Origin: Primulina eburnea
Lineage: Eukaryota > Streptophyta > Magnoliopsida > Lamiales > Gesneriaceae
DNA length: 64,000 nt
Reading direction: 5' to 3'
Assembly: GCF_022965805.1 (NCBI RefSeq)
Contig: NW_027330958.1
Span: 1 to 64,000 of the forward strand
The notes beneath the pieces are model-generated. The model made no database searches and was not told the DNA's origin. It saw nothing but the letters and a program-made list of their open reading frames with translations. This document shows, piece by piece, positions 1-13,000 of the stretch. The first letter of the stretch is position 1; each line of letters begins with the position of its first letter. The translations under genes were made by a program, and so were the position numbers.

Positions 1-1139
1 TGACAAGATCGATGCATCAAGAACAGAATATACGTGCCTTTTGATATTTAAAATACCGTAACGACGATACCGAAGCGGAAATGATGCGGAAGATGATCCG
101 GGACGAACGTGACTCAATTTTCTTCAAAGAAAACTTACTAAAACTTGCAGGAAATTTGTAAAGGAAAGGAACGATGCTTGTTGAAAGGAAAGGGGAGAGA
201 AGAGGAATAATATGGAGGTTGATGGAGAAGAGTTTAACAAACACTTCTCTTCCCTTTAGTCAAAAGAAGTAATAACATGTGTGTTTTGTTTTAACAATAA
301 AGGTGTGTGTGTGTACGTGTATGAATATATATAATTGAATATATGTGTGAGTGATATGGAGATTATTGACAAAAGAGTTTAACACAAAATTCTCTTCTCC
401 TTTAGTCAAATAAAATAATAGAATTGTGTTTATTGTTTTTGTGTATGTGATATACGTGTGTGTATGTAATATGCATAATTGAAGTGTGTGTGTGTCTATT
501 AGTCAAAAAAAGTAGGAGAAACGTGTGGGTGTGTCTAATTAGATATCATTTGTGCTAACTAATAAATAAAATACTAATAAAAATGCTAACCCACTTTAAT
601 TTAAAATAAACTTTTCAATTAAAATAACACACACAAAAATACTAATTTTAAAAATCTTAAACTTTTAAAATTACTAATTAAATGATTTAGGTTTAAAATT
701 ATTAAACCTAAACAAATCATTAAATTGCCCATATCTCAACTTAAAATAAAATGTCACAATTAGAATCACTAAAATCCACATTTGATAAACTTTTAAAATT
801 TAAACTCCTAAAATAACTTAATATTTATATTAGGTTTTTAAAAATTTAACACTTCATAAATCATTTAAAATGTCTCATACCTAACTTAAAATAAAACCAC
901 ATTAAAATTTACTAAAAATCGTCCCGATCTCCTTTCCTCGATCTCGCCTCGAATAATCGTCTGAAACATAAAACTCAATAAACATGTTAACATACATTAA
1001 ATAAACATAAATAATTAAAATAATAAATTTCATAAATTAAATGAAAGCATACATTAAAATCATTTAATAAAATACATAAGAAATTTAAAAACTTGCACTC
1101 ACGAGGTTCATGTGGACTTCTAATTTTCGAGACATCACA
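1..1139 (-). mobile_element. Gypsy LTR fragment (5' part of an LTR, truncated by the window edge)
   Basis: Read on the minus strand from 1139, the sequence opens with TGTGATGTCTCGAAAATTAG, a start typical of plant Gypsy LTRs. It continues through AT-rich sequence with a GAGGCGAGATCGAGG-type block (about 920-955) and a purine/pyrimidine-rich part near 150-210. No coding region is seen. The left end is outside the window and the boundary inside it is approximate. Confidence 0.5.
232..510. repeat. Two imperfect tandem units of about 140 bp, GT-rich
   Basis: The block beginning AGTTTAACA, followed by a CTCTTC..CTTTAGTCAAA segment and a long GTGTGT/ATATGTG tract, occurs at about 232-373 and again at about 377-510. 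The copies differ by several indels. It lies inside or next to the LTR fragment. Confidence 0.5.
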
Positions 1140-1379
1140 GCTAAAGGATCGGCTGATATGTAATAGCTGATAAGCTCACAACTGAATGTAGCAACTGACC
1201 AGTTCCAACTTATCTGTCAGTTGTCATCGTAAGTTCAGTTCAGCTGGTTCAGTTGCGTTTGTTAATCTGCGCATTAATCTTCAATTATAGGCAACTGTCA
1301 GTTTGAGTATTTGTTCAGTTACTTTCAAACTTCTTGATCAGTTAATCCAATTGATTGAAGCACTTAGTTTGTCAAACAA
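1140..1379. repeat. CAGTT/AACTG-rich non-coding segment between two LTR fragments
   Basis: Short direct and inverted copies of CAGTT and AACTG recur many times (for example around 1180-1260 and 1300-1360). There is no ORF. It may be a piece of another LTR's U3 region, but the family is not identified. Confidence 0.3.
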
Positions 1380-1536
1380 CCGAAATTTAGTTTTCAACAT
1401 AAACCATTAATTAAAACACAAATTAATGAAATAAACATGCATTTAATCTTTTAAAAGAATTTAATAAAATACCAAAAAAATTTAATAACTTGCATACATG
1501 TGGTTTACGTAGATCTCTAATTTTCGAGACATTACA
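1380..1536 (-). mobile_element. Second Gypsy LTR fragment, diverged copy of the LTR start
   Basis: The minus strand from 1536 reads TGTAATGTCTCGAAAATTAG and then a tract similar to that following 1139 (AACTTGCA-type block, then AAATTTCTT..ATTTTATTAAA). Only about 150 bp are recognisable. Confidence 0.45.
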
Positions 1537-3114
1537 GAAAGAGTGTGATGATTCAAGAATAGGTACGATCATAACAGTTGGATGATGATCAAATGGTTAT
1601 GTTCATGCATTGTTCTAGCATTTGTTGCATTTGAAATTTCAGTTTTGCACCTCTTATATACCGAATACTTCTTTGGTTAAGTCGGTTATCCTTAGAATAC
1701 AAAAATAAAGTGTATAATATTACAAAAGTTATTCTAGGATAATTGGAAATTTAACATAACATATTTGTTTTCGTGATAACAAAACAACTTTTACCATTGA
1801 CGTATTCAAATTATATACTTATAGATTATGTCTCTTGTGAGACGGTTTCAAGAATTGTAATAGTCTTTTCACGATTAAATGTGACATTTTCTTATAATTT
1901 AGCCATGTTTCTTGTTGAGATGACATTTCGAAATGATAGTATTTTAATTCTTTATTTTAAAGTTTATATAAAAAAATAAAAATCAAACATAATTATTTAC
2001 ATGTAAAAAAGTATATAATCAATTTTGTTGAAAACTTAACGTAAGTTTAATTTTTTAAAGCTAAAATATATTTTGACGATATTTATTTGTTATGTTAATT
2101 TTGTAATGCTATTGTCATTAAATAATTTAAATATTTATGTGTGTTGATATTTTCTTATTTATTATAGCTAGTTTAAAATTTTAAAAATAATCAAAATATT
2201 TCATATGAAAAAAAATCAAAGTTTAAAATTGATCATCAAAATTATTTTGAACCCCAGTCGAGAATTTAGGTTTAGTTTGGTTATTAATTTTTAATGGTTC
2301 GACTTGCTCTTTATTGGAACGATAAATTTGATTTAGTTCGGTTAGAATCCATGATCACCCCCCGAACGTAGAGAAATAGCAAGAAATTTGAAGCTTAAAA
2401 AATATGAAGAGGCAATCCGTAACAATATGTTGCTGAGTTGATATATAATAAGAATTATATCATAATACCTAGTAGATGAGATCCTACCCACTTTATTTCA
2501 ACGGGTACAATCTTGCCACATATACAATTTTTTTTTTAAAAAAATGAGTCTTATATATGCATAGTCAAATCTTGACCATCCATCCTATCATAGGAACCAT
2601 GCCCACATAAGTAGGATAAAATAAACTAAAATACCTACGTGGAAGAAAAAATAGAATCCTATAATAATCAGTAGTATTTATGGTAACATGGTATGGTGAA
2701 ATTTTGATTAAATATAAAATAATAAATTATAAGCATTTAGAAAATATGAAAGTTTCAAATATTACTTGTCCAAATTAGGGTATAAACCAATCGCAAGCCT
2801 GATATAAACGAATCTGATTCACAACCTTTTTGAGCCAAAAACCAGGTCAAAGAATATTTCTTTCGTGCCCAAGATTATCAAGTTCAAGCCGAACTCAAAC
2901 TTTTTTGAATTTTTTTCGAGCTAAGCCTTAAAATTTGTTGATAGCTTTATTCGGTTCATTGACACCCCTAATCCAAACCAAAGTTTCACATTCTTAGCCA
3001 AAAAACAACACACTTATAATATCACACCATTTAATAACCTTGGTACTCCTATCAATATTTCCATCCATAAATCGAGTGTTGATCATAGAAGCCCATTATA
3101 ATTTATCTGTTGAT
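1537..3114. other. Intergenic AT-rich sequence, no gene seen
   Basis: No ORF with recognisable similarity and no RNA gene was found. The part nearest 3115 will include the 3' UTR and poly(A) site of the ALKBH6-like gene, which is read leftward; their exact positions cannot be fixed from sequence alone. Confidence 0.5.
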
Positions 3115-4087
3115 CTATATCTTAAGTTTTACCAAAGTTTTATGGACTTTCAACACTACTCGGCACGTCAGAGAAATTCTCGTACCAGTCCTGTGAATGA
3201 TGGTGCCTCCTCCATATTCGCTGCTGCTACTTACAATCTTCAAATCGGAGATGGCCGGAATTTGTCCATCGCCTAGAAGAGCGTTATTGACATTGATAGC
3301 CTAGAAAACATGAAAGACGTTACAGATGTAGAAATGTGATGATGTGCTTCATTTGATTATCTTACCTCGTCATATCGCTGCAGTTCACTATCTTCTATGC
3401 CATGCAAGTAATCTGGAAGGGACTAGAATATCAGTGCCAACCAAACCCAACAGAGCGAGTTTACCTATGTAAAAATCTTAAACGAGTATCAACCTGAGTA
3501 TGCCGCATCTTTAAATATCAGCAAGCTGCGCGACATTAGTGCTACAGAAAACGGACGATGTTCACTCAATGATTCATTCACATGCGAAGGTGCTGATTCA
3601 GAAATTGTATCATTATTGATGCCCGTCATCCCTCCAGCATTTTTAAAACTTTGATGGGGAGTAAAGTTCATAATAACAGGTGATCCAAGAGACAAAATTG
3701 CCACCACAGGTACATAAGCAGGTCCATCCTGGTGTGGCTGCTTGGCGAAATCAAAATGTGACCAAGTGCAATTAAAGTTATCGACTGGAAAAAAAATATT
3801 AAAAAAGGAAGAAGTTCTATACTTTTTCCTCTCTTGTAAAACTACAAAAGAAAAACTGATGGTACAACAAAATAGGGAAGAAAATACAACTGCAGAAGTC
3901 AGAACTATAAACTTTATAACAAAACACTGAATAAAATATAGTTGAATAATTAATCTTGCAATTCCAGGACCAACCATTATTCCTTGATCAGAAAGATATT
4001 CATTGATAAGCACATGATTGATTGCTGACGGAAAAAGCTTTGATTCTGCATAGATCCTATGAGTAACGTGTTCTAGCCAAGGTGGCA
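3115..4087 (-). CDS. ALKBH6: ALKBH6-like gene, exons 4-7 (catalytic 3' part)
   Basis: Exon 4 (4087-3975) encodes PPWLEHVTHRIYAE through GIM, with its donor at GTTGGT. Exon 5 (3737-3494) begins PHQDGP and ends KDAAYS. Exon 6 (3412-3366) encodes DYLHGIEDSELQRYDE. Exon 7 (3300-3115) encodes AINVNNALLGDG through the RTGTRISLTCR helix to the TAG at 3117-3115. The solo LTR begins only 33 bp upstream of exon 4, inside intron 3. Confidence 0.86.
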
Positions 4088-7000
4088 CTGCAACAAATAG
4101 AAAGATTCAATGCTGAGCTTGTAGAACCCGTTAAATCAGACTACGTATAAGTCATGCATAATTACTATTATTTTAATTAAAATGAATTTTTTTTAATGCA
4201 TGAAGATTTTAAATTCATTCTTTTAAATTTATTGAGTCATGATTATTTATTTTATACAGAAGTTTAGTGTTACCTTTTCAGTTAATTACGCGAGACCGGA
4301 TCGGAGTTTGGAGATTGGAGATAGATTATTAATAGGAAAATATTCCTAATTTTAATAAAGAAGGTTTTAGGATTTTATTTAATTAATTAGATTTAGTTAT
4401 TAACTAATTCTTTTATGTTTAATAATTAATTAAAGCCTAAATTAAAATGGGTAACCAATTGAGATAAATTAATCTAGACCTATTTTATTAAGAAATTAAA
4501 CCTAACATTTTTAGTAATTCGTTTTAAGACCAACTATGCCTTGCATGAAAACTTTATCCTAATTTAATGTATTAAGTCACTAAAATATATATTGGATGTT
4601 AAAAAACCCTAAACCTTTAAATCCATGAATTTATCAACAAATTTCCTTGGAATTTCCCAGCAAGTTCGGCCACCCCATGAATCAACATTTATGATTAGCA
4701 ATACTTCATCCTAGTCACCCTTGATTGGCCCTTCATGGAATAAATAATTTCCTCTCGTTTAACCCATCAATTAGTGATAATTTAAGCACCGTTATGCTCC
4801 TAATCAAACCACCATCCTAGCCTATCCACCCATAGTTCACGTACAGCAAGAAGGAAGGGGCATTTGAATTGCCAATCAATCCCAAGACTTGCACCTTCCA
4901 TCTTATTACATAGCATTACCCCTTTTATTTTTCCTAGTAGTCCCCCATTCATTTCTGAGTATCTTTTCCCCTCCTCTTATTCGAAATCTCAGAACAAAAC
5001 AACAGCAAGAACCGTGTGTAAACCGGCAGCTAAATCGTGAAACAGCAAGAGAATTAAGTGAGAAAGAAAAAACTCCGTCTCCCCTGCACCGCGTCGTCGT
5101 ATTGATTTGTTTTCGTTTGAAACAAATCCAAGGCATGTTTATATTATTCATTGCTCTTCAATCAAGTCCTATAAGTATTTTTAAACATCTCATGTTCATG
5201 ATTTTAACAGCAAAACCGAAATATGACAGCAACATCTTACAAAAATTCTGCACAGCTTTTTCTCCATTTTTATGCTTCACGGGTTGCATGATTTTGATGA
5301 TTTAAGGGTGTGGTTCGATTCCAGGCTCCCAAGGCTGCTTATGGTCATGTTCTAGGGTGTGTTAGGGTCAAGTTTGATCAAGGGTCCAAGCCCCAAAACC
5401 GTGAGTTAGATGCTCCAAACAACAAGCAAGAAACAAGTGTCATAGTTTGGGTTTCATTTACTGTCATTGGCTTGTTTGGGGTAGAGTTCGAGTCATGGCT
5501 GGCCTAGGGCCAGTAGCCATGGCTAGGACCCTTCCCTAGCAAGTATAGGACGTGGTCAAGTCGGCTCTAAGTGGCTTGAGCCATGTCCCAAGTCGTTTGG
5601 ACAGAAACAACACAAGTGTCCCTCGGTTTCATTTTTCTGTTCTCCTTCGTGTGAGTTGGTTCGGTTTTTATGAGGTTGGGTAGATCTTGGTTGGCTATTA
5701 GCCTTTAGCCATGATTCATACAAGACCTCATCATGTCTAGATCAAGCCATGGTCGATCACATGGCCACTGGAATGAAATAAGACAGCAAGTTCAGTCATA
5801 CTCCCCACGCACGCAGCATGGTTCCTCGGGTGGAAGTTCGGGTTGTCCTACGGTTTTCCTGGGGTTGTGGCTAGCCTTTGCCCTTAGCCATGGTCCGAGC
5901 CACTCCTTAGAATGTTGGGAAGAGGCTCTGGTCGGTGGTTCAAGCCCCAATGGCCGGTAGTCTCGAAAACGACGCAAGTAATCAAAGGCGCTGCTGCTGT
6001 ATTTTGACAGCAAGTGACGTCGCGGTTCAGAGGCGTGTTCCGGGTTCTTGGTTGGCTTTTAGCCAATGGCCTTGGACTGGACAGTGCCTCATCGAGTTAG
6101 AAAGGTCATGTTTTTTGCCGTTCGTGATTCGGATCATTTTAGAGGTCGTACGAGAATTTACGGTGCAATGTGCCAAAATGACTCTCGAAAGAGCGTTTCA
6201 CGTGTTTAGCCTCCATTCACTAAATTTCGAGTACTGTAAATTTAGGAGCATTATTTCATCATTTTAGGCGTATTTTAATCATGACTATATGATGGTTCGG
6301 TGTTGGTCCGGGTTGGTACGGAGTCATGATTAAATACGAAGTCGTTGGGCGTAATTGTCGCGTTTTCGGATTTAATTACATAGTATGGTCAAATAAATCA
6401 TTTTCATATTTTTCATGTTAGATTTAAGTCGCAGCGAGCCTGGGAACGATCCAACCCATTTGGTAAAATTTATACAGGATATTTAATAATGTTATTTAAT
6501 TATATTACGTGCATAAAATGTAAATATTCATTTTTGAGATTTATGCAATATTGCTTGTAGCCACTGTACTTCATGGGATAGCAGCTTATTATGGGATTAT
6601 TACTTCACCCGGTCGTCAGTTGGATATCCAGTCCAAGGGTTGTGATGATCTCTACCGCCTAGTATACTGTGGTTTAGTCTGATCAGGCGATTCAGTTCAG
6701 TTCGGTTCAGTTCATGGGCCACTTGCGTAGAACATAATCTCAACAAAATTATGACATGTTATCTTATTTCAGGGCTCTATCGAGCAAACAGATCACTTAT
6801 GATTTTCAGTTCAGTTATGCACGTATTATAATTATTCATGACACGATATTTTACGTTATGCTTCACGACATGTTATTTTCACTTTGCATGCGATTTATTA
6901 TTTATTTACTTGTAATACGATATATGCATGCTGAGTCTTTAGACTCACTAGACTTGAATGTTGTAGGTACTGATGAGGTCGAGACCGAGGGTGGGGACCA

Positions 7001-10000
7001 GTGAGCTAGCTTGGGTCGGCTGTAGTGGAACCCGAGGACCTCATTTTCAGCATTTTGCGTTTTTATGATCAAACATTTTTATCGTTGTTGGATTATTTCA
7101 AATTGTTATTTTGAAAACAATAATTTCTTCCGCTGCCACTTTGAACATTAAACTTTATATATCAGTTTATTTTATGAATGAGACATTTTAATTATTTAAA
7201 AAGAAAATTTTTTATTTTTCCGCAAATTTTCAAACACGAAATTTTAGGCCTTTACAGAGCTCTTCTGGACACACAAATTTGAAGTCAAGTATCGTTTTAG
7301 GACCTTTATGAAATAATATGTCAGTACATCAAGGCACAATGCAGCTTGCATGTAATTATGTTCTCATGTTATACCATGCAACCACTACATTAACTGCTGC
7401 GTCATCTACCTAATTGGCTAACAACATCAGGAAAAAACAATTACTTCCCAAGTGTAAAATAAGGTGGGGGTATAGTATTCTTTTCTAATATCATGGAGGG
7501 ATGGGATTGCTTTAACTTGGTATCTGTTATGAACTCAAACCCCAATTAATGAAAACTGAAATTTCATTAATCGAAATAGAAAAATTACATAAGAAAATGA
7601 TCCCTAGAGCAGATAATATTCTAACAGAAAACTTTTACCTCCCGAGCAAATGCTAGCCAAATAACTCACAAAATTCATCCCTAACTCACTGCACTCCCTT
7701 TTTAACTTCCCTCTCATGTATTCATACAATATTCCCCCACTTCCCTAATGAGTATCCCACCTAGGCCTCTCCCATGTTGCAAGAGGTTTATGCATATACA
7801 CCAATAGAGTGTTGTCGAGTAAATTTTTTATCAATCTCCATTGTGACTTGAGACTGAATATCAGGAAGTAATATGGGGAAAAAAGTCAAAGTCTTCTTCA
7901 AAACGAAATAAGCAAACTGAGTTTCAAAGTAAATCAATGCCGCTCAGATTAAAAACAATGGCTGTAGTGTGTATATATATTGGAAGCTGAAATGAGAACC
8001 TGCACACTCAATCAATTAAACAAGAAGATTAAAATGGAATGGAAGATAAAATGTAATTTTAATTAACTTCAACTTGATTTATACCAGAAAAATTATGCTA
8101 GGCATCATTTTCTAAGAATTCTGAATGCAGTAAACCAATATTTATATGTTATGTTCAGCAAATGGTATTTCAACATTATGACAAATTTGTGATTTTATTT
8201 TATTCTACTTTCATCCAAATAAATTTGCAAGTGAAATGGTAATGTAGTGAGAGAATTTTTGAAAAATGCTCTCTCCCTCTTCGTTTTTGAATCCTTCGAC
8301 CGGAGACATTCCTAACCGTTTCCGTCGTTACCCTTTTTAAATCTTGTCGCCATCTTCCCTTTCATCTTCGTCGACGGCCGTCGGCCGTCGCCGGCTTTTC
8401 CACCCCTTTTTCTTTGCCCTTCCGCCTCAGTCTCTTTTCGGTTCTTCAGTTTAAAATCGCGCTACAAGCTTCGTGTCGTGATGTCGGAAAACATGTTCAG
8501 GAATTTCCGAACTGGAATTACCACACCACGTTCGAATATCAGGGATGAGATGATTAAGATTGATTTTAAAATATTTACCTTGCAATTGAGCTCGGACGGT
8601 AGATCCATTTGGTGGGCAGAAAAAACTAGGAATGCTTGCTATATGCTGGACTTTCAACGAGAAGAGGCACGGTGGATTAACCTGGTTTTCAGAGAATTTA
8701 TTTACTCACAGCATCCAGTCTCGTCTTTTCGCCGCCTCAGAGGCAGGAACTCGGTGTTCATATTACAGAGGTTTGAAAACAAGCGCGGAAAATTCATTGA
8801 AATGTCTAAGTTCAACTCGCAAGGGAGAAAGTTCACCACTATTGTACCATGTGGCGCCAACACAAGTGGGTGGATTAAAGTGTCGAAGGTTTTGGATAAG
8901 CTGCTAATGGGAGATATCCAGAGGCAGGCTAATCGGCATTCACCTGTTCAAGATAATTTCCAAAACAAGACATGCAATTCTTCTCAGAATCTGGGGGCGG
9001 GGGAGAGGTTTGGCAAGGAACAACTTCGGGTAGATGTGGATAAAAGTGGATTGCAGAAAGGAAACAAGAACAAGAACTGGAATGAAGCCATCATCATTAC
9101 CAGACAAAAAGCAACATCTAAGTGGAGTCTTGTTGAAGAGGCTCTTCGGAGGGCTACGAACAGGAACATTAAGCTATATCCTTTTCAAGCAAATAAAGCG
9201 CTTTGGTGGCCATATAATGCGGCAGAATACAAGTACTACATCAATTTGAAGAAAGGATATTTCGACTCTGGTTTGTGTTTGGAATTTCAACAGTGGTCCA
9301 AAGATATCAACACATTGGATTCGGTGGAGAGTTGCTGCAACAGCTGGATTTGGATAAGAGGTTTACCTTGGGATCTATGGTCGCCATATAATTTCAAAAT
9401 TATTGGGGATTGTTGCGGGGGACTGTTGGCCATTAGCCCTGACACATTACACTTTCGAAAGATTGGAGCAGCGAAGATCAAGGTGAAGGGAACTGAAGGT
9501 GGCTTCATTCCGACCAAGATGGTCATTCCACTGGCAGGAGGACCTACAGAGATCAGAATTATGGTCGAAAACTTTGACTCAAAGGGCTACGAAGCTTATG
9601 AAAAACAAACGTACGCTCAAGTAGTGGTGAATGGAAAGAAGATATTGGCGGGTTGGGGAAATAATAATATTTACAACACTCTCGCAAGGATTGAAGATGG
9701 AGACAAAAATCAAGGCAAAGGAAAGCTAACTATGAGGGAAACACAGATGCAAGACAAGAACGGTGCGGAATCAAGTAAGAGATTGGGTCAAAGAAATGGG
9801 AAAGATATTTTATATGGATCTCAGGGGCAATTGCTTGAGAATATATTAGGAAATATTTCAGAGAAGGAATCCAAATTATCTGATCAAAAGTGTGAAGGAA
9901 AGGTGATGAAAATACTAAAGAATATCGTACCTAAAGATGTTTCAAAGTTTTCGACATCCTCCTTCGGATCCACAAACAACCAATATCCTGAGGACGTTGA

Positions 10001-13000
10001 TAAACAGCCCAGAGTGGAGTTGCTTAATAACACACCAAATCAGTTCTGGAAAAAACACCGACGCAAAAGTCATTCAAATGACTTTGCGGGTACTGAATCA
10101 CATGTTGTTCCTGAAAGCCTAACTCAGCAAATTCATGGCAGGGATTTGTGCAGCAATGACGAAGGAGCGGAGAGGGATGATTGTGATGACATGGAGTTTG
10201 AAGATTCTCAAGATGAATTGTTAGAAGAGGAGCTTGAATCCAGCGATTCACAAAGTGTTGGGTATACAAGTTCTGACAAGTATGACTCTTTTGAAGACGC
10301 TGCGGCAGATTTGGATGAATTGTTCTCAACTCCGAAGTCCACAAGGATCAAAAAGAATGAAGTACAGGTTCAAGACTATGATGGAAAGTTGGAATCATTG
10401 CACACAGTTCCAAATAAGTCAAATACTAACTCAAACGAGGCTCCACGAGGCATTGCCAAACATTCTGTGGGACAGGTACTAAACGGTGAGCATTCTCCTA
10501 TTCTATATCATTACATTTCTTTAAATTCAATTTTATCATCCCCCTTCAGCGTCTTGGGTGAGAATAGGGGTCTAGTAGGGAGTGGGGTAGGCAAAGTTGA
10601 TGAAAAGCCCTGTAACATCTCAGAATTACCAGTACCGATAGTAGGGGAAGACATAAAAGTGACAGCGGAACAAGAAGTGGGGGAGGGTTTTATTGATATA
10701 GGAGGTAACCAAGTCAAAACGCAGAAATGTCGATTGAAAAGGGAGTTGCTTAGACTTCAATGCGGAATAAGTTATGAAAGAGGAACCACTTCGAGGGGCA
10801 CAAAATGTTTTAGATGAAGATTTGTGCGTGGAATATTAGGGGAGGGGGGGGCTGGAGGAGAAGACAACTTGTTCGTTCAATAATTCAAAAGGAAAGGCCA
10901 GATATTATGGTTCTTGTGGAGACAAAACGTGAAAAAATAGACAAAAAATTCGTAGCCAGTGTTTGGAGATCGAGATTTGTAGACTGGGTTTGCATGCCTT
11001 CGGCGGGAAGGTCGGGAGGAATTCTTGTTATGTGGGATCCTAGAATAGTTAAGGTCCTAAATAATCTGATTGGGGATTACTCGGTTTCAATTGAGATTTC
11101 AAAGACAAACGAGATGAGTTGGTGGTTTTCGGCCATTTATGGGCCGGTAAATCCCAGGTTACGAGAACATTTCTGGGACGAATTAGCGGGGTTGAAAGCA
11201 ATATGCGGCGATCTCTGGTGCCTCGGAGGTGACTTCAATGTGGTGAGGAATTTGGGAGAAAAAATGAATAGCAATTCTTCAACTACAAGCATGTCTTGTT
11301 TCAATACTTTGTTAGAGGAGTTGGAGCTTGTTGATCCACCGCTTCTCAATGCCAGATTCACATGGTCCAACTTCAGGTCTACACCAATTTGTAGTAGGTT
11401 GGACAGATTTCTATTTTCCGATGGTTGGAGGCAGCTTTTTCCAAACATCAGACACACAGTGCTTCCACGACTCACATCTGACCACTGTCCTATCTTGCTG
11501 GACACAACTATACGTCGATGGGGACCAGCACCATTCAGATTCGAAAATGCTTGGTTGTCTCATCGACAATTCAATCAATTAGTTAAGTTATGGTGGAATA
11601 AAGAGGATGTTCAGGGATGGGAAGGATACAAATTCATGCAAAAGCTGAAATTGATGAAAAAGATATCACCGAATGGAATAAGACAGTGTTTGGAGATGCC
11701 CGAGTAAGAATACAAGAGTTGACCTACAAGATTAGTCAATTGGATGGGATTGAGCAAACTGGAAACTGGACAGAAGAGTTGAAAGATGAGAGGAAGCGGG
11801 TGAAATGCGAGCTGGAAAAGGCATCGGTTACATATTGTCAAATTCAAAACCAAAAACTAAGACTTAAATGGCTACAACAAGGGGACCAAAATACTAAGTT
11901 CTTCCATGCCTTGCTGAGCAACAGAAGGAGTAGAGCCATGATCGACAGAGTGGAATTGGAAAACGGCAGCATTATTACGGATGAAAAACAAATCGAGAAT
12001 GAAATTGTTGGCTTTTACAAGAAATTATTCACAAAAGTGGAAGGGGCAGCGGGGTTGTCATTTGATTTGGGGCTGGGTATGGAGGGTCTGGATTGGAAAC
12101 CGATTACGAGAGCAGAGGCAGATGGGCTGGAAAAAAGTTTCGAGGAGAAAGAAATTAGAGAGGCAGTATTCAGTTGTGATGGATCAAAAGCGCCAGGGTC
12201 AGATGGATTCACATTGGAATTTTTTCAGAAAAATTGGGACACGATACGAATGGATGTGTTAAAAGTTTTTGCGGAATTTTTCGAAACAGGGGTTGTGAAT
12301 GGAATTACAAATGAGACTTACATCTGTCTCATCCCGAAGAAAAATGATGCTACAAGTATGAAGGACTTCCGGCCAATTAGTTTGGTGACAAGTTTGTACA
12401 AAATCATGGCAAAAGTTTTGGTTCAAAGATTGAAAAAGGTTGTGGCTAACACTATAGCGGATAACCAGTGTGCTTTTATAAAAGGACGGCAGATACTAGA
12501 CTGTTGTCTAATTGCAAATGAGATGGTGGACGAATACCGTAAAAAGAAGAAAAGGGGCTGGGTGTTAAAAGTTGATTTAGAAAAAGCTTATGATAATGTG
12601 AATTGGAATTTCTTGGACTATGCACTGCTTCGAAAGGGTTTTGGTGAGAGATGGAGGAGGTGGATTCAAGGGTGTATTTCTACTGTCTCTTTCTCAATTT
12701 TTGTGAATGGAAGAACTTGCGGAAAAATCAGGGGCCAAAAAGGCTTAGACAAGGTGATCCATTATCACCTTTTTTATTCAATATTGTGGCCGATGTGTTG
12801 GGAAGAATGGTGGATAAGGCTAGGGAAGATAAAGAGGTAAAAGGATTCATAATTGGAAAAGACAAGCTGGAAATTTCCCACTTACAGTTTGCAGACGACA
12901 CTTTGTTTTTCTTGGACTCTACTAATGATGTGATGAAGATATTAGGCATTCTAAGTTTTTTTTCAAGTAAATCAGGGCTCAAAATAAATGTGGGGAAGAG

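Noticed and set aside
3489..4088. A single 199-aa ORF on the minus strand
   Set aside because: It reads through an intron; the real coding parts are ALKBH6 exons 4 and 5, and the middle of the ORF is intronic.
4889..6267. ORFs of 65-138 aa between 4.9 and 6.3 kb
   Set aside because: They all lie within the solo LTR bounded by GAGCT duplications, show no protein similarity I recognise and overlap on both strands.
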